This document shows positions 1 to 9,994 of a stretch of 64,000 nt of DNA, in pieces (within the stretch, counting starts at the first letter, position 1; each line of letters opens with the position of its first letter). The stretch is taken from assembly GCF_040783975.1 (NCBI RefSeq), contig NZ_CP160631.1, forward strand, positions 3,534,001-3,598,000. The letters run 5' to 3'. The DNA comes from Pantoea sp. Ep11b (lineage in GTDB: Bacteria; Pseudomonadota; Gammaproteobacteria; Enterobacterales; Enterobacteriaceae). The notes below the pieces were generated by a model that saw only the letters and a program-made list of their open reading frames with translations, did not search any database and was not told where the DNA came from. Made by a program: the position numbers and the translations under genes.

Positions 1-251
1 TGCTCCCTGCTCTTCCATGACAACTTGTCCCGTGCGAACTCCTGTCGCGCATCGTCCTGATGTATCCTTAGCATCCTGGCCCACCACCTCTTCTGAGGGG
101 CTCTCATTCTCCATCCTGGAGGTGTCCCTGACTCAATCCTGAGCGATCCTGTTTCATCCTGAAACCTTCCGTGTGCCGTAAGCTCCGTTACGTTCCTGCC
201 TCATGGCTTATCATCGTCCTGACGAACCCGTTTCCTGAGCATCCTGCAGCG
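1..251 (-). ncRNA. csrB: CsrB regulatory RNA (partial, 3' end outside window)
   Basis: Non-coding RNA that binds many copies of the translational regulator CsrA and so relieves CsrA repression. Read on the minus strand, the stretch is packed with GGA motifs, mostly as CAGGATG or AGGA. I count 12 AGGA sites, many in small hairpin loops, and there is no plausible ORF. The segment near position 1 (minus: AAGTTGTCATGGAAGAGCAG) resembles the E. coli CsrB segment shortly before its terminator, so the last part of the RNA lies beyond the window. The gene sits downstream of syd, as in E. coli. The 5' end near 251 is inferred from a weak -10-like CAAAAT at 263-258 with TTGTGC at 285-280, so it may be off by some bases. 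Confidence 0.85.
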
Positions 252-403
252 AGAAACATTTTGACAGAACGCGTAAAGCGCACAAGGGACTTATGGCAAA
301 ACTTTACGAAATGTGCGGTGCAAATTCAGATAATCGCCATTAAGTTTATGATTCACAATATTTTTACATTCTGGCCTTCCGGATGTCTCATGAACGATAT
401 GGC

Positions 404-437
404 GATCTCTTACAGTATATGTAAGAGATCTCGCACA
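404..437. promoter_or_regulatory. UvrY (BarA/UvrY) binding-type inverted repeat upstream of csrB
   Basis: A perfect 10-bp inverted repeat, GATCTCTTAC (404-413) and GTAAGAGATC (421-430), surrounds a 7-bp AT-rich centre. The right half continues as TGTAAGAGATCTCGCACA (420-437). This resembles the 18-bp TGTAAG...CTTACA element recognised by the response regulator UvrY/SirA/GacA upstream of csrB-type genes. It lies about 170-180 bp upstream of the inferred csrB start, a typical distance. Binding is inferred. Confidence 0.7.
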
Positions 438-461
438 AACGCAGCGGCAAATCACTGCGAG

Positions 462-1010
462 TCAGTTGATAACCAGTTGTAATGACTTAAGAAATATCTC
501 AAGGCTTTCGGCTACTACGGTGCGCTGTTTACGCCCCGGCTGTTCCAGAATTACTTCGCCTGTCAGATTCGAGACCGAGACGATCTCCTCCTCTGAATCA
601 GTGGTGGCAATAAACAGCGTCGGCGACTGTCTGAGACGGCGCTGCATCACCAGATGCCCAATCAGATTCTCCTGCAACCGCAGAAAATCCTCTTCACTCC
701 AGACCTGTAACAGAGTCAGCGACTGCTCACCCAGCGTGGCCCGCATGTCGCCCGCCAGTTGCGTGGTGTAGAACGCCGTGATCGACGGCTGAAGCTGAAG
801 ATCGATGGCACGCTCAATGGCCTCCAGCGTGGGCGGCAGCGTGAACGGCTGCGGCTGCCAGAGGACCTGCTGCCCGCGATCTTCCAGCGCGCAGGGCGAC
901 GGCACACCATAGAGATCGCTGCTGGCCGGTGCATGGCCGGTCTGCTGAAGCCAGTGCTGGCAGTAGCGCTGGGTAAAGTCGCGCAACGCGGCGGCAGTTT
1001 GCTGCATCAT
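462..1010 (-). CDS. syd: SecY-interacting protein Syd
   Basis: Small acidic cytoplasmic protein (182 aa) that binds the SecY translocon subunit at the inner membrane and is thought to monitor or dissociate faulty SecYEG complexes. It matches E. coli Syd (181 aa) along its whole length, including the conserved YGVPSPC segment near residue 35, FYTTQ/AGDMRA in the middle and QENLIGHLVMQRRL towards the end. ATG at 1010 gives the same N-terminal length as E. coli; a second ATG follows at once. It is divergent from queF, with a short gap holding both promoters, and it is followed by csrB, the enterobacterial order. Confidence 0.95.
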   Translation of the reverse strand: MMQQTAAALRDFTQRYCQHWLQQTGHAPASSDLYGVPSPCALEDRGQQVLWQPQPFTLPPTLEAIERAIDLQLQPSITAFYTTQLAGDMRATLGEQSLTLLQVWSEEDFLRLQENLIGHLVMQRRLRQSPTLFIATTDSEEEIVSVSNLTGEVILEQPGRKQRTVVAESLEIFLKSLQLVIN

Positions 1011-1072
1011 TCATATTCTCACTTCTGATGGGTTACACTTAGCCACTTTGATTAATTTTGGTGGTAACCGCA

Positions 1073-1918
1073 ATGACTACTCACGAACAGGATCAGGCAC
1101 TCAGCAACCTGACGCTGGGCAAACCCACAGCCTATCACGATCGCTATGACAATGGCTTACTGCAGGCGGTGCCGCGCAGCCTGAACCGTGAACCCCTTGG
1201 CCTGTTTCCCGACAGCCTGCCCTTCACCGGCGCCGATATCTGGACGCTGTATGAGCTGTCGTGGCTTAACAGCAAAGGGCTGCCGCAGGTCGCTGTGGGT
1301 GAAGTGGTGCTGGATGCGCAGAGCCGTAATCTTATCGAATCCAAGAGTTTCAAACTCTACCTGAACAGCTTCAACCAGACCCGCTTTGCCGACTGGGGTG
1401 AAGTCCGTCAGACGCTGGAGCGCGACCTGAGCGCCTGCGCAGAGGGAGAAGTGCAGGTTGCGCTGTTCCGGCTCAGTGAGGTGGAAGGACAGCCAATCGG
1501 GCACTTTGAGGGCCGCTGTATTGATGAGCAGGATATCACCATCGAGGATTATCGCTTCAATGCTGACTATCTCGCCAATGCCGCAGGCAGTGAAATCGTT
1601 GAAGAGACGCTGGTCAGTCATCTGCTCAAATCTAACTGCCTGATCACGAACCAGCCCGACTGGGGTTCGGTGATGATCCGCTACTCAGGCCCGCGCATCG
1701 ATCGTGAGGCCCTGCTGCGCTACCTGATCTCATTCCGCCAGCACAATGAGTTCCATGAGCAGTGCGTCGAGCGCATCTTCAATGATGTGATGCGCTTCTG
1801 TCATCCGGACGCCCTGACGGTATATGCGCGCTACACGCGCCGGGGCGGGCTGGATATCAACCCGTGGCGCACCAATGTGCCCTTCACGCCCGGCTTTTCA
1901 CGGCTGGTTCGTCAGTAG
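1073..1918 (+). CDS. queF: NADPH-dependent 7-cyano-7-deazaguanine reductase QueF
   Basis: Cytoplasmic enzyme reducing the nitrile preQ0 to the amine preQ1 with NADPH in queuosine biosynthesis. The catalytic Cys189 (in [12 protein letters not shown], forming the thioimide) and Asp196 are present, as is the QueF motif [12 protein letters not shown] at residues 89-100. At 281 aa it belongs to the long two-domain (YqcD) type. I chose ATG 1073 (MTTHEQ) over an upstream in-frame GTG at 1058 because it matches the family N-terminus. It is divergent from syd. A small hairpin with TGCGAG arms (1921-1936) follows the stop. Confidence 0.96.
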   Translation: MTTHEQDQALSNLTLGKPTAYHDRYDNGLLQAVPRSLNREPLGLFPDSLPFTGADIWTLYELSWLNSKGLPQVAVGEVVLDAQSRNLIESKSFKLYLNSFNQTRFADWGEVRQTLERDLSACAEGEVQVALFRLSEVEGQPIGHFEGRCIDEQDITIEDYRFNADYLANAAGSEIVEETLVSHLLKSNCLITNQPDWGSVMIRYSGPRIDREALLRYLISFRQHNEFHEQCVERIFNDVMRFCHPDALTVYARYTRRGGLDINPWRTNVPFTPGFSRLVRQ

Positions 1919-2086
1919 TTTGCGAGTTTTCTCGCAGGCTGCGTGATGCGCGCGCAGTTCCGCTTGAGCTGTGCGGGCTGACAAGGCTACTCTGGTGATG
2001 GCGGCAACCCATGGATGCCGCCCCGGGATTTTCGTCACTGCCGTTGCAGTGCCAACACGCACCCAGGCGGGTGTAAAGGAGCTCAT

Positions 2087-3451
2087 TTGATTACCCACAT
2101 CAGCCCTCTTGGCTCAATGGATCTGCTCTCGCAGCTGGAAGTCGATATGCTTAAGCGCACAGCCAGCAGCGACCTTTACCAGCTGTTTCGCAATTGCTCT
2201 CTGGCCGTGCTTAACTCCGGCAGCCAGACTGACAGCAGCCACGAACTGCTCTCCCGCTTTGAAAATTTCGACATCAATGTGCTGCGCCAGGAGCGCGGCG
2301 TTAAACTGGAGCTGATCAATCCGCCGGAAGAGGCGTTCGTGGATGGCCGCATTATCCGCTCGCTGCAGGCGAACCTGTTTGCCGTACTGCGTGACATCCT
2401 GTTTGTCAGCGGACAGCTCACCATGCCGGGGCGGCTTACCGCAGCCGAAGAGAACGATTCGGTCACGATCACTAACACCGTCTTTTCCATTCTGCGCAAT
2501 GCGCGGGCACTGCATATCGGCGAAGATCCCAACACGGTGGTCTGCTGGGGCGGTCACTCCATCAACGCCGTTGAGTATCAGTACTGCCGCAACGTCGGAA
2601 CGCAGCTCGGTCTGCGTGAACTGAACATCTGTACCGGCTGCGGGCCAGGTGTGATGGAAGCGCCAATGAAAGGGGCCGCGGTCGGCCATGCCCAGCAACG
2701 CTACCGTGACAGCCGCTTTATCGGCCTGACCGAACCTTCAATCATTGCCGCGGAACCACCAAACCCACTGGTGAACGAGCTGATCATCATGCCGGACATC
2801 GAAAAACGTCTGGAAGCGTTCGTACGCATCGCGCATGGCATCATCATTTTCCCGGGCGGCGTCGGCACCGCAGAAGAGCTGCTCTATCTGCTGGGCATCC
2901 TGATGAATCCGCAGAACAACGACCAGCTGCTGCCGCTGATTCTGACCGGCCCCGAAGAGAGCGCCGACTACTTCCGCGTGCTGGATGATTTCATCGTCAA
3001 CACCCTGGGCGAACAGGCTCGTAAGCATTATCAGATCATCATCAACGATGCGGCGGAAGTGGCGCGTCTGATGAAGAAAGCGATGCCGCAGGTCAAAGAG
3101 AATCGTCGCGAAACCGGTGATGCGTATAGCTTTAACTGGTCGATTCGCATTGAACCCGATCTGCAGGTGCCGTTCCTTCCGACCCACGAGAATATGGCCA
3201 ACCTTAATCTCTATACCAATCAGGCACCTGAAAAGCTGGCTGCCGACCTGCGTCGCGCCTTCTCAGGCATCGTCGCCGGTAACGTTAAAGAGATGGGGAT
3301 CCGCGAGATCCGTGAAAAGGGCCGCTACAAGCTGCATGGCGATCCCGACATCATGCATCGGATGGATGAGCTGCTACAGGGATTTGTGGCGCAGCAACGT
3401 ATGAAACTGCCCGGCACCGCCTACATCCCCTGCTACGAAATTATCAAATAA
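2087..3451 (+). CDS. ppnN: Pyrimidine/purine nucleotide 5'-monophosphate nucleosidase PpnN (TTG start)
   Basis: Cleaves nucleoside 5'-monophosphates to base and ribose 5-phosphate for nucleotide salvage; the E. coli enzyme (YgdH) is a (p)ppGpp target. The 454-aa product equals the E. coli length. It carries the LOG/lysine-decarboxylase-like nucleotide-binding motif PGGVGTAEE at residues 256-264 and the GHS segment near residue 155. The start is TTG at 2087 ([10 protein letters not shown]), supported by an AAGGA ribosome site at 2076-2080 and by alignment to the E. coli N-terminus; the reading frame stays open upstream to 2015 but without similarity. It stands alone, with xni 34 bp downstream. 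Confidence 0.95.
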   Translation: MITHISPLGSMDLLSQLEVDMLKRTASSDLYQLFRNCSLAVLNSGSQTDSSHELLSRFENFDINVLRQERGVKLELINPPEEAFVDGRIIRSLQANLFAVLRDILFVSGQLTMPGRLTAAEENDSVTITNTVFSILRNARALHIGEDPNTVVCWGGHSINAVEYQYCRNVGTQLGLRELNICTGCGPGVMEAPMKGAAVGHAQQRYRDSRFIGLTEPSIIAAEPPNPLVNELIIMPDIEKRLEAFVRIAHGIIIFPGGVGTAEELLYLLGILMNPQNNDQLLPLILTGPEESADYFRVLDDFIVNTLGEQARKHYQIIINDAAEVARLMKKAMPQVKENRRETGDAYSFNWSIRIEPDLQVPFLPTHENMANLNLYTNQAPEKLAADLRRAFSGIVAGNVKEMGIREIREKGRYKLHGDPDIMHRMDELLQGFVAQQRMKLPGTAYIPCYEIIK

Positions 3452-3485
3452 ATCAGGAGGCAGCCTCCGGGCTGCCCATACGCTC

Positions 3486-4241
3486 ATGGCTTTTCATCTT
3501 GTTATTATTGATGCCCTGAATCTGATTCGCCGTCTGCACGCCGTTCAGGGTTCGCCCTGCGTGGACGGCTGTGTGGCCGCGCTGCGTCAGGTGCTGGGTC
3601 ACACGCGACCGACTCACGCGGTCGCCGTGTTTGATGGCGAAGCGCGTCATCAGGGCTGGCGTCATCAGCTGCTGCCCGATTACAAAAGCGGACGTCCCCC
3701 TATGCCTGATGACCTGCAGGCGGAAATTCCGGCGTTGCAGGAAGCGTTTCGCGTGGCCGGCGTCAGCTGCTGGATCGCCGGCGACGATGAGGCGGATGAC
3801 CTCGCGGCCACGCTGGCGGTGAAAATGGCCCAGGCGGGACATCAGGCCACCATTGTTTCCACGGACAAAGGATACTGTCAGTTGCTGGCTCCCGACATCC
3901 GTATCCGCGACTACTTTCAGAAACGGTGGCTCGACCTGCCCTTTATCGAAGCGGAGTTTGGCGTGGCCCCGGAGCGACTGCCCGACTACTGGGGACTCTG
4001 CGGGATCAGCAGCAGCAAGATCCCCGGCATCGCCGGTATCGGCCCGAAAAGCGCGAAACAGCTGCTGGCAGAGTTTCACACGCTTGAGGGGATTTATCAG
4101 CAACTGGCGCGGGTGCCTGCAAAGTGGCGGGAAAAGATTGCGGAAGGTCAGCGGATAGCGGAGATCAGCCGCGAGGTCGCAACGCTGAAGCGGGATCTGG
4201 TGTTACAGGGAAACCTGAATACGCTGCGTTATACCGGCTGA
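3486..4241 (+). CDS. xni: Flap endonuclease Xni (exonuclease IX)
   Basis: A 251-aa protein of the 5'-3' exonuclease/FEN superfamily, homologous to the Pol I N-terminal nuclease domain, acting on 5' flaps. Metal-binding acidic residues are visible in the DALNLIRR segment (residues 9-16) and in [12 protein letters not shown] (about residues 100-111). A helix-three-turn-helix [19 protein letters not shown] lies near residue 180. As in E. coli Xni, it has fewer acidic ligands than Pol I. No strong Shine-Dalgarno precedes ATG 3486; a GGCAGCC/GGCTGCC hairpin overlaps the leader, which may limit initiation. It is convergent with rlmM. Confidence 0.93.
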   Translation: MAFHLVIIDALNLIRRLHAVQGSPCVDGCVAALRQVLGHTRPTHAVAVFDGEARHQGWRHQLLPDYKSGRPPMPDDLQAEIPALQEAFRVAGVSCWIAGDDEADDLAATLAVKMAQAGHQATIVSTDKGYCQLLAPDIRIRDYFQKRWLDLPFIEAEFGVAPERLPDYWGLCGISSSKIPGIAGIGPKSAKQLLAEFHTLEGIYQQLARVPAKWREKIAEGQRIAEISREVATLKRDLVLQGNLNTLRYTG

Positions 4242-4265
4242 GTGCGGCTGCACTCAGCCCGGTGA

Positions 4266-5366
4266 TTAACGTTCGTCGCGCCGACCACCCATCGCGGCCC
4301 AGATCCGGCGTACATGCACCGTTACCTCTTCGCGGTCGTGATAGAGCTGGCGGGCGCGGATCTGCACGTTGATGCCCTCGCTATCAAAGCGTTCCTGCAT
4401 CATCGCCAGATTCTGCGTCACCTCTTCGTAACGCTTCTTCATCGGCAGCTTCAGGTTGAAGATCGCCTCACGGCACCAGCCATTCACCAGCCAGTCGGTC
4501 ATCAGGTTAGCCACGCGCACCGGCTTCTCCACCATGTCACACACCAGCCAGCTGATGTTGTTACGGGGTGGCCGGTATTTGAAGCCATCGGCCTTTTCGT
4601 GCATCACCTGGCCGGTATCCATCAGGCTCGGCGCCATTGGCCCGTTGTCCACCGCATAGACCATCATGCTGCGCTGAACCAGCTGATAGGTCCAGCCGCC
4701 CGGACAGGCCCCGAGATCCACCGCGTACATGCCGCTGGCTAAACGCTCATCCCATTCATCCTCCGGGATAAAGACGTGAAACGCCTCTTCCAGCTTCAGC
4801 GTGGAGCGACTTGGCGCATCGGCGGGAAACTTAAGCCGGGGGATCCCCATGTACAGCGGTGAACTGTTTTCGCGGAAGGAGTAGCCGACATAACAGGTGC
4901 CCGGCGCAATGAAGAACACATGCACCACCGGGCGTTTCGGGCTCTCATAATTGAGCAGGATCTTGCCTTCGCGCAGTGCGGCACGCAGCGGAACGGTGAA
5001 CTTACGACAGAATTTCGTCAGCTCTTTGGCTTCGTTGGTGTCCGGCACCTCAACACGCAGCTCGCCCCCCTTCTCCACCACACCGGTCAGCATGCCGACA
5101 ATCGGGGTGATTCGATCTTCCTGCGGCAGATCACGCAGCAGTTCGCCGACGACCAGCATCTGCCGGGCGAAAATCAGCTCATCAAACGGCAGTTCCCGCG
5201 CCAGCCGCTCGGCATCTTCGAACTGGTAGCACTCAAACAGCACATAACCGGCGTCATCTTTGACCCGTGGAAAGCCGTAGATCTCGCGTTCAGCGGCTCT
5301 GGCGCTGATCTCTGCTGCACACTCTTTTTCAAAACCGGGACGACAATAGAGTAAAACTTTATTCAT
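4266..5366 (-). CDS. rlmM: 23S rRNA 2'-O-ribose C2498 methyltransferase RlmM
   Basis: SAM-dependent methyltransferase modifying the 2'-OH of C2498 in the peptidyl-transferase loop of 23S rRNA. The 366-aa length equals E. coli RlmM. It has an N-terminal THUMP-like region and a C-terminal Rossmann methyltransferase domain with the SAM motif DLGACPGGW at residues 217-225. The C-terminus [15 protein letters not shown] is nearly identical to E. coli. ATG 5366 ([16 protein letters not shown]) was chosen over the longer open frame to 5402. The start overlaps the end of ygdD by 8 bp, so the two are probably cotranscribed. Confidence 0.96.
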   Translation of the reverse strand: MNKVLLYCRPGFEKECAAEISARAAEREIYGFPRVKDDAGYVLFECYQFEDAERLARELPFDELIFARQMLVVGELLRDLPQEDRITPIVGMLTGVVEKGGELRVEVPDTNEAKELTKFCRKFTVPLRAALREGKILLNYESPKRPVVHVFFIAPGTCYVGYSFRENSSPLYMGIPRLKFPADAPSRSTLKLEEAFHVFIPEDEWDERLASGMYAVDLGACPGGWTYQLVQRSMMVYAVDNGPMAPSLMDTGQVMHEKADGFKYRPPRNNISWLVCDMVEKPVRVANLMTDWLVNGWCREAIFNLKLPMKKRYEEVTQNLAMMQERFDSEGINVQIRARQLYHDREEVTVHVRRIWAAMGGRRDER

Positions 5367-5754
5367 GGCGTTCTGCCTTTCGTTTAAGACGCAGCGCGCC
5401 AATCAACATCAATACCCAACCGGCGAGGAAACAGACTCCGCCCACTGGCGTGATAAAAACCCAAAACTTCAGATGTGACAGCGCCAGACAGTAGAGGCTG
5501 CCACTGAACAACACGGTGCCGAGCGCCATCAGCGCACTGCTCCAGTAAAACCAGATATTAGCGCGACGTAACATCGCGGCTCCCAGCCCCATCACGGCTA
5601 AAGTGTGATAAGCCTGATATTCCAGCCCGGTATGGATCCAGGCCATTTCAGCTGCGCCAAGCGATCGACTCAGCACATGGGCACCAAATGCGCCAAACGC
5701 CACCAGCAGAAACCCGCTGATCGCGGCAAAAATAAACATGGCACGACTGGACAT
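5359..5754 (-). CDS. ygdD: DUF423 family inner-membrane protein YgdD
   Basis: A 131-aa integral membrane protein with about four hydrophobic segments. It carries the conserved GAFGAHVLS near residue 22, the [12 protein letters not shown] region and [15 protein letters not shown] typical of DUF423 proteins. It matches E. coli YgdD end to end. Function unknown. It is upstream of and overlapping rlmM, and downstream of gcvA in the same direction, the order seen in E. coli. Confidence 0.92.
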   Translation of the reverse strand: MSSRAMFIFAAISGFLLVAFGAFGAHVLSRSLGAAEMAWIHTGLEYQAYHTLAVMGLGAAMLRRANIWFYWSSALMALGTVLFSGSLYCLALSHLKFWVFITPVGGVCFLAGWVLMLIGALRLKRKAERHE

Positions 5755-5804
5755 TCACCGTTCCTCTGGATGCTTTTGCATCATAATGCAATTAAATCAA
5801 GATG

Positions 5805-6722
5805 TTATTGTTGGTAACGAAAGCGGAATTTTTCTTGTTCTGTTGCGGCTTTTGCCAGGATCCACTGTCGGAAGGCGGCTATTTTACCCAGTTCTGCCTG
5901 ACTGTCATGACAAACCAGATAAAAAGCGTTTTTACTGACCAGCACATCGTTAAACGGGCAGATTAAGCGCCCGGCCTCGATCTCACTCTGCGCCATCACA
6001 TTATTCGCCAGCGCCACCCCCTGACCATGAATCGCCGCCTGCAGCACCATCGCGCTGTGGCTGAAGATTGGCCCCTGCTGCACATTGATATGCTGCAGCC
6101 CCAGCTGACGAATATAGGATTGCCAGTCCCGCCGCGAGGCGTCATGCAGCAGGGTAAAGCGTGACAGATCCATCGGCGTTTTCAGCGGATTATCGCCGGT
6201 CATCAGCGTCGGGGAACAGACCGGCAGCAGATATTCGGCATAGAGTTTTTCGACCCGCAGTCCTGGCCAGTTACCGCGCCCATAGAAAATCGCCACATCG
6301 ACATCGTCGGCCAGCTTCTCTTCATCGCGGTCCACGGCCTGGATGCGCACGTCGATTCCCGGATAAGCCATATTAAAGCTGGAGAGGCGAGGCACCAGCC
6401 ACTGAATGGCGAAACTCGGCAGCAGACTGACGGTCAGTGCACCCTTGGCACTGCGCGCCTGCAGTTTGCGCGTCGCTTCATTAATGGCGGAGAAGATCTC
6501 TTTGATATCGAGATAGTAGCTTTGTCCTTCCTCGGTCAGTAACAGCGAACGATTCCTCCGGCGAAACAGCTTTAACCCCAGAAAATCCTCCAGAGATTTA
6601 ATCTGATGGCTTACAGCAGCCTGGGTGACAAACAGCTCTTCAGCGGCTTTGGTAAAGCTTAAATGGCGTGCGGCTGCGTCAAAAACACGCAGTGCGTTAA
6701 GGGGAGGAAGGCGTTTCGACAT
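5805..6722 (-). CDS. gcvA: Glycine cleavage system transcriptional regulator GcvA (LysR family)
   Basis: A 305-aa LysR-type regulator that activates the gcvTHP operon in glycine and represses it when purines are abundant, and that also activates gcvB. The N-terminal helix-turn-helix lies around residues 8-65 (LPPLNALRVFDAAARHLSF, then AAVSHQIKSLEDFLG), followed by the substrate-binding domain. ATG 6722 (MSKRLPPLNAL) gives the exact E. coli length; the open frame upstream is spurious. It is divergent from the sRNA gene gcvB with a 128-bp gap that should hold GcvA sites for both. Confidence 0.96.
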   Translation of the reverse strand: MSKRLPPLNALRVFDAAARHLSFTKAAEELFVTQAAVSHQIKSLEDFLGLKLFRRRNRSLLLTEEGQSYYLDIKEIFSAINEATRKLQARSAKGALTVSLLPSFAIQWLVPRLSSFNMAYPGIDVRIQAVDRDEEKLADDVDVAIFYGRGNWPGLRVEKLYAEYLLPVCSPTLMTGDNPLKTPMDLSRFTLLHDASRRDWQSYIRQLGLQHINVQQGPIFSHSAMVLQAAIHGQGVALANNVMAQSEIEAGRLICPFNDVLVSKNAFYLVCHDSQAELGKIAAFRQWILAKAATEQEKFRFRYQQ

Positions 6723-6815
6723 GGTTTTCCGTATCCGGCGCGACGAAAAATACGCAGGCTTATACAAAGCGTTTACGTATTAGAATTTTTAATCCGAGGC
6801 ATTATAATTTGTCCG

Positions 6816-6844
6816 TTGAGGAACCACCAGCAAATACCTATAGT
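6816..6844 (+). promoter_or_regulatory. gcvB sigma-70 promoter
   Basis: TTGAGG (-35, 6816-6821) and TATAGT (-10, 6839-6844) are separated by 17 bp. They place the start 7 bp downstream, at 6851, where the sequence becomes colinear with E. coli GcvB. GcvA operator sites are expected upstream but I did not identify them base by base. Confidence 0.75.
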
Positions 6845-6850
6845 TGCCGC

Positions 6851-7050
6851 ACTTCCAGAGCCGGAACGAAAAGTTTTTAGATTTGTGAGTGAGTTCGCAG
6901 ATTTTCTGAAAGCTTTTGGCTTGTGGTCGTGATGTTGTGTTTGCAATTTTTGATCCGACGATTGCGGATCGAACTCTTAATTCCTGTAGATTTACCCTGT
7001 CTGTCCATAGTGATTTTAAATAGCACCGCAAATTGCGGTGCTTTTTTTTT
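6851..7050 (+). ncRNA. gcvB: GcvB small regulatory RNA
   Basis: Hfq-dependent sRNA repressing many mRNAs for amino-acid and peptide transporters. The 5' end (ACTTCCAGAGCCGGAACG) and the downstream AAAAGTTTTTAG match E. coli GcvB. The G/U-rich R1 seed region lies at about 6921-6947 (GATGTTGTGTTTGCAAT) and is shorter than in E. coli. The second conserved block (TGTAGATTTACCCTGTCTG and CCATAGTGATT) is at about 6985-7015. The RNA ends with a GC-rich hairpin AGCACCGC/GCGGTGCT at 7022-7042 and a T run. It is divergent from gcvA and convergent with ygdI. Confidence 0.95.
7022..7050 (+). terminator. GcvB Rho-independent terminator
   Basis: An 8-bp perfect stem AGCACCGC / GCGGTGCT with a 5-nt loop is followed by a run of T. 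It forms the 3' end of GcvB and lies only a few bases from the stop codon of the convergent gene ygdI. Confidence 0.9.
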
Positions 7051-7054
7051 GCTC

Positions 7055-7279
7055 TTACTGGCCTGATTCAACCATTTCTTTGACGTCAGAGCGGTTGATC
7101 TGCTGCTCGTTGCCATTCGCATCTTTATAGCTGATCATACCGGTGTCATTATCGACCTTCGGCTTGCCGGCAGCCACGATAGTGCGGCCATCATTGGTAT
7201 GCATAACGTAGTTGCTTGAACAGGCGCTCAGGGTGAAAGCCAGAGTACATACGGCCAGTACTGCGGTAAGTTTATTCAT
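7055..7279 (-). CDS. ygdI: YgdI/YgdR family (DUF903) lipoprotein YgdI
   Basis: A 74-aa lipoprotein with signal peptide and lipobox LSAC (Cys20), then SSNYVMHTNDGRTIVA and the ending QQINRSDVKEMVESGQ that identify E. coli YgdI. Small one-domain lipoprotein of unknown function, probably in the outer membrane because Ser follows the lipidated Cys. An AAGGAG ribosome site lies just upstream of ATG 7279. A paralogue, ygdR, is present at 35385. It is convergent with gcvB. Confidence 0.93.
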   Translation of the reverse strand: MNKLTAVLAVCTLAFTLSACSSNYVMHTNDGRTIVAAGKPKVDNDTGMISYKDANGNEQQINRSDVKEMVESGQ

Positions 7280-7488
7280 CTGCTATCTCCTTGTAGATTG
7301 ATTGCATTAAACCGCCCGCGTTACGCTAATCAGAGGCAGCCGAAAAGTGAGATCGACTACGAAACGTTGCGTCGTTATGCGGGTCTGGTTTAAACCTTGC
7401 AATATTCAGCATAACGCGCTTTTTCAGCTTTGCCATACGCAGACCATTCTTTCAGTTTGGTCCTAATTATTCTCATAATGGACCCGGC

Positions 7489-8697
7489 ATGACCGCATTT
7501 AATCCCACCGCTTTTCGCCAGCAGTTTCCCGCGCTCACTGACGCCGGGGTGTATCTCGACAGCGCAGCTACCACGCTGAAACCCCACGCCGTCATTGAGA
7601 GTACACAGCAGTTTTACAGCCTCAGCGCCGGCACGGTGCATCGCAGCCAGTTCGCTGCCGCCAGGGACCTGACGCAGCGCTATGAACAGGCGCGCAGTCA
7701 GGTGGCCCGCTGGCTTAATGCCGCTGACGATCGTGAAATTGTCTGGACGCGCGGCACCACCGAAGCGATAAATCTGGTGGCCAACAGCTGGCTGCGGCCG
7801 CGCCTGCAGCCGGGTGATGAGATCGTGGTCAGCGAAGCCGAGCATCATGCCAATCTGGTTCCGTGGCTGATGGCCGCCAGGGCCTGCGGTGCCCGCGTCG
7901 TAAAATGGCCGTTAGGTCCGGATCGCCTGCCGGATATCAGCCAGTTACCTGCCCTGCTTAACAGCCGGACGCGGCTGCTGGCGGTGGGTCAGATGTCGAA
8001 CGTCACCGGCGGCTGTCCCGATCTTGGTCAGGCGATCGCGCTGGCTCATGGCGTGGGAGCGAAAGTCATGGTCGATGGCGCGCAGGGTGTGGTGCATTGC
8101 CCGCCGGATCTCCAGGCGCTCGACATCGACTTTTACGCCTTCTCCGCCCATAAGATTTACGGCCCGATGGGGACTGGCGCGCTTTATGGCAAAGCGGAAC
8201 TGCTGGAGGCGATGGCGTCGTGGCAGGGGGGCGGCAAAATGGTGACTCAGGTTGATTTCAGTGACTTCACCCCGCAGCCGGTGCCCTGGCGTTTTGAAGC
8301 GGGCACGCCAAATGTGGCGGGCGTCGTGGGATTGAGTGCCGCGCTGAGCTGGCTGTCGCAGTACGATCTGCCGCAGGCTGAATGCTGGAGTCAGCGGCTC
8401 GCCACTCAGGCTGAGCAACAGCTGGCGGAACTGCCTGGCTTTCGCAGTTTCCGCTGTGGCAACGCCAGCCTGCTGGCGTTTGAGTTTGACGGTCTGCACC
8501 ACAGCGATCTGGTGACGCTGCTGGCGGAACAGGGCATCGCCCTGCGCGCCGGTCAGCACTGTGCGCAGCCGCTGATGGCGGCACTGGGCGTCAGTGGAAC
8601 GCTGCGCGCCTCTTTTGCCCCCTATAATAATCTGCAGGATGTTGATGCGCTGGTGCATGCCATGAAGCGCGCCATTTCGCTGTTATCGGAGTTTTAG
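7489..8697 (+). CDS. csdA: Cysteine desulfurase CsdA
   Basis: PLP-dependent class V aminotransferase-fold enzyme releasing sulfur from L-cysteine as a protein persulfide and handing it to CsdE/TcdA. The PLP lysine is Lys222 in FSAHKIYGP and the catalytic cysteine is Cys358 in [10 protein letters not shown], the same positions as in the family. The length of 402 aa is close to E. coli's 401. csdE starts 2 bp after the stop, so the pair is an operon. ATG 7489 is preceded by a CATAAT -10-like element about 15 bp upstream, suggesting a short leader. Confidence 0.96.
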   Translation: MTAFNPTAFRQQFPALTDAGVYLDSAATTLKPHAVIESTQQFYSLSAGTVHRSQFAAARDLTQRYEQARSQVARWLNAADDREIVWTRGTTEAINLVANSWLRPRLQPGDEIVVSEAEHHANLVPWLMAARACGARVVKWPLGPDRLPDISQLPALLNSRTRLLAVGQMSNVTGGCPDLGQAIALAHGVGAKVMVDGAQGVVHCPPDLQALDIDFYAFSAHKIYGPMGTGALYGKAELLEAMASWQGGGKMVTQVDFSDFTPQPVPWRFEAGTPNVAGVVGLSAALSWLSQYDLPQAECWSQRLATQAEQQLAELPGFRSFRCGNASLLAFEFDGLHHSDLVTLLAEQGIALRAGQHCAQPLMAALGVSGTLRASFAPYNNLQDVDALVHAMKRAISLLSEF

Positions 8698-8699
8698 CA

Positions 8700-9155
8700 A
8701 TGAGTTCATCGCCGTTAGCGCCACACCCGTTTGGCGCAGAGATCACTGTCGCTACGCTGAAGGAGAGCTTTGGTCGCTTTCATCAGTGGGAAGATCGTTA
8801 TCGCCAGCTGATTCAGCTGGGCCGTCAGTTGCCCGCGCTGCCAGAGGAACTGAAGCGCCCGGAGATTGAACTGAGCGGGTGTGAGAACCGGGTCTGGCTG
8901 GGCAGCCAGCGACAGGAGGCGGGTACGCTGCACTTCTATGGCGACAGCGAAGGACGGATTGTGCGTGGCCTGCTGGCGGTGCTGCTGACTGCCGTTGAGG
9001 GTCAGACGCCACAGCAGCTGCTGGCCAGCGATCCCCTGCAACTTTTTGATGAACTGGGTCTGCGCGCCCAGCTCAGCGCGTCACGCAGCAGCGGCCTGCA
9101 GGCGCTGGCCGCCGCGGTAGAGCACGCCGCGCGTCAGGCGCTGGCGACGTCCTGA
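8700..9155 (+). CDS. csdE: Sulfur acceptor protein CsdE
   Basis: A 151-aa SufE-like protein accepting the persulfide from CsdA at Cys61 ([12 protein letters not shown]). The family features [20 protein letters not shown] (residues 19-38) and the central [20 protein letters not shown] are present. It begins 2 bp after csdA, which suggests coupled translation. Its 3' end overlaps that of the convergent gene tcdA by 22 bp, and TcdA is its functional partner. Confidence 0.95.
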   Translation: MSSSPLAPHPFGAEITVATLKESFGRFHQWEDRYRQLIQLGRQLPALPEELKRPEIELSGCENRVWLGSQRQEAGTLHFYGDSEGRIVRGLLAVLLTAVEGQTPQQLLASDPLQLFDELGLRAQLSASRSSGLQALAAAVEHAARQALATS

Positions 9156-9946
9156 CGCGCGGCGCGCGCCAGAAACTTCTTCAGCGCATGCGAAACGGCC
9201 ACAAAGCCAAAGGTGGCGGTGACCATGGTGGCGGCGCCGAAACCGGATGCGCAATCCATTCGCTTCGGTCCCTCTGCCGTGCTGCGTGAGGCACAGACGC
9301 TGCCATCGGCCTGCGGATAGACCAGCGCCTCGGTGGAGAAAACGCAGTCGATGCCCAGTTTACCCTTACTGTTTTTTATCACGCCCAGGCTCCTGAGCCG
9401 TTCGCGCAGCTTCGCCGCCAGCGGATCCTGAATGGTCTTTGCCAGATCCGCGACCTGGATCTGCGTTGGATCAATCTGACCACCCGCGCCACCGGTGGTG
9501 ATCAGCGGGATCTTATTCCGGCGACACCAGGCGATCAGGGCCGCTTTAGGCCGCACGCTGTCAATAGCATCGATCACATAATCAAAACCGGCAGCCATCA
9601 GGTCTGCGGTGTTCTCTGGCGTAATAAAATCATCAATGCAGATCACCTCACAATCAGGATTGATGGCACGCAACCGCTCTGCCATGACCTCTGTTTTGGC
9701 CTTGCCGACATTGCCCTGCAGCGCATGCAGCTGACGGTTGGTATTGGTGATACAGACATCATCCATATCAATCAGGGTGATTTTACCAATCCCGGTGCGT
9801 ACCAGCGCCTCCGCCGCCCAGGAGCCGACGCCGCCGATTCCGATGACGCAGAAGTGGGCGTCAGCAAACCGTTGCAGCGCATCCTGACCATAGAGACGCG
9901 CCGTGCCGCCAAAGCGCTGATGCCAGGCGTCATTTAACACTTTCAT
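9134..9946 (-). CDS. tcdA: tRNA threonylcarbamoyladenosine dehydratase TcdA (CsdL)
   Basis: E1-like ATP-dependent enzyme that dehydrates t6A37 to cyclic ct6A in ANN-decoding tRNAs, assisted by CsdA/CsdE. The 270 aa hold the nucleotide-binding [13 protein letters not shown] motif at residues 36-48, then [13 protein letters not shown] and the adenylation-domain segment [13 protein letters not shown]. It matches E. coli TcdA (268 aa) throughout. It is transcribed towards csdAE and overlaps csdE at the 3' end. Confidence 0.95.
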   Translation of the reverse strand: MKVLNDAWHQRFGGTARLYGQDALQRFADAHFCVIGIGGVGSWAAEALVRTGIGKITLIDMDDVCITNTNRQLHALQGNVGKAKTEVMAERLRAINPDCEVICIDDFITPENTADLMAAGFDYVIDAIDSVRPKAALIAWCRRNKIPLITTGGAGGQIDPTQIQVADLAKTIQDPLAAKLRERLRSLGVIKNSKGKLGIDCVFSTEALVYPQADGSVCASRSTAEGPKRMDCASGFGAATMVTATFGFVAVSHALKKFLARAARQDVASA

Positions 9947-9965
9947 AGTTGAACCTGTAACGTCG

Positions 9966-9985
9966 TGCGGGCCCGCAGGCCCGCA
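9966..9985 (-). terminator. GC-rich hairpin between mltA and tcdA
   Basis: Perfect 7-bp arms TGCGGGC (9966-9972) and GCCCGCA (9979-9985) lie just after the mltA stop and before tcdA on the same strand. There is no T run, so it may only slow transcription or stabilise the mltA 3' end. Confidence 0.35.
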
Positions 9986-9994
9986 GAGAAGAAA

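Noticed and set aside
171..482. 103-codon plus-strand open frame over csrB
   Set aside because: It runs antisense to the GGA-rich CsrB sequence and into syd; no coding features.
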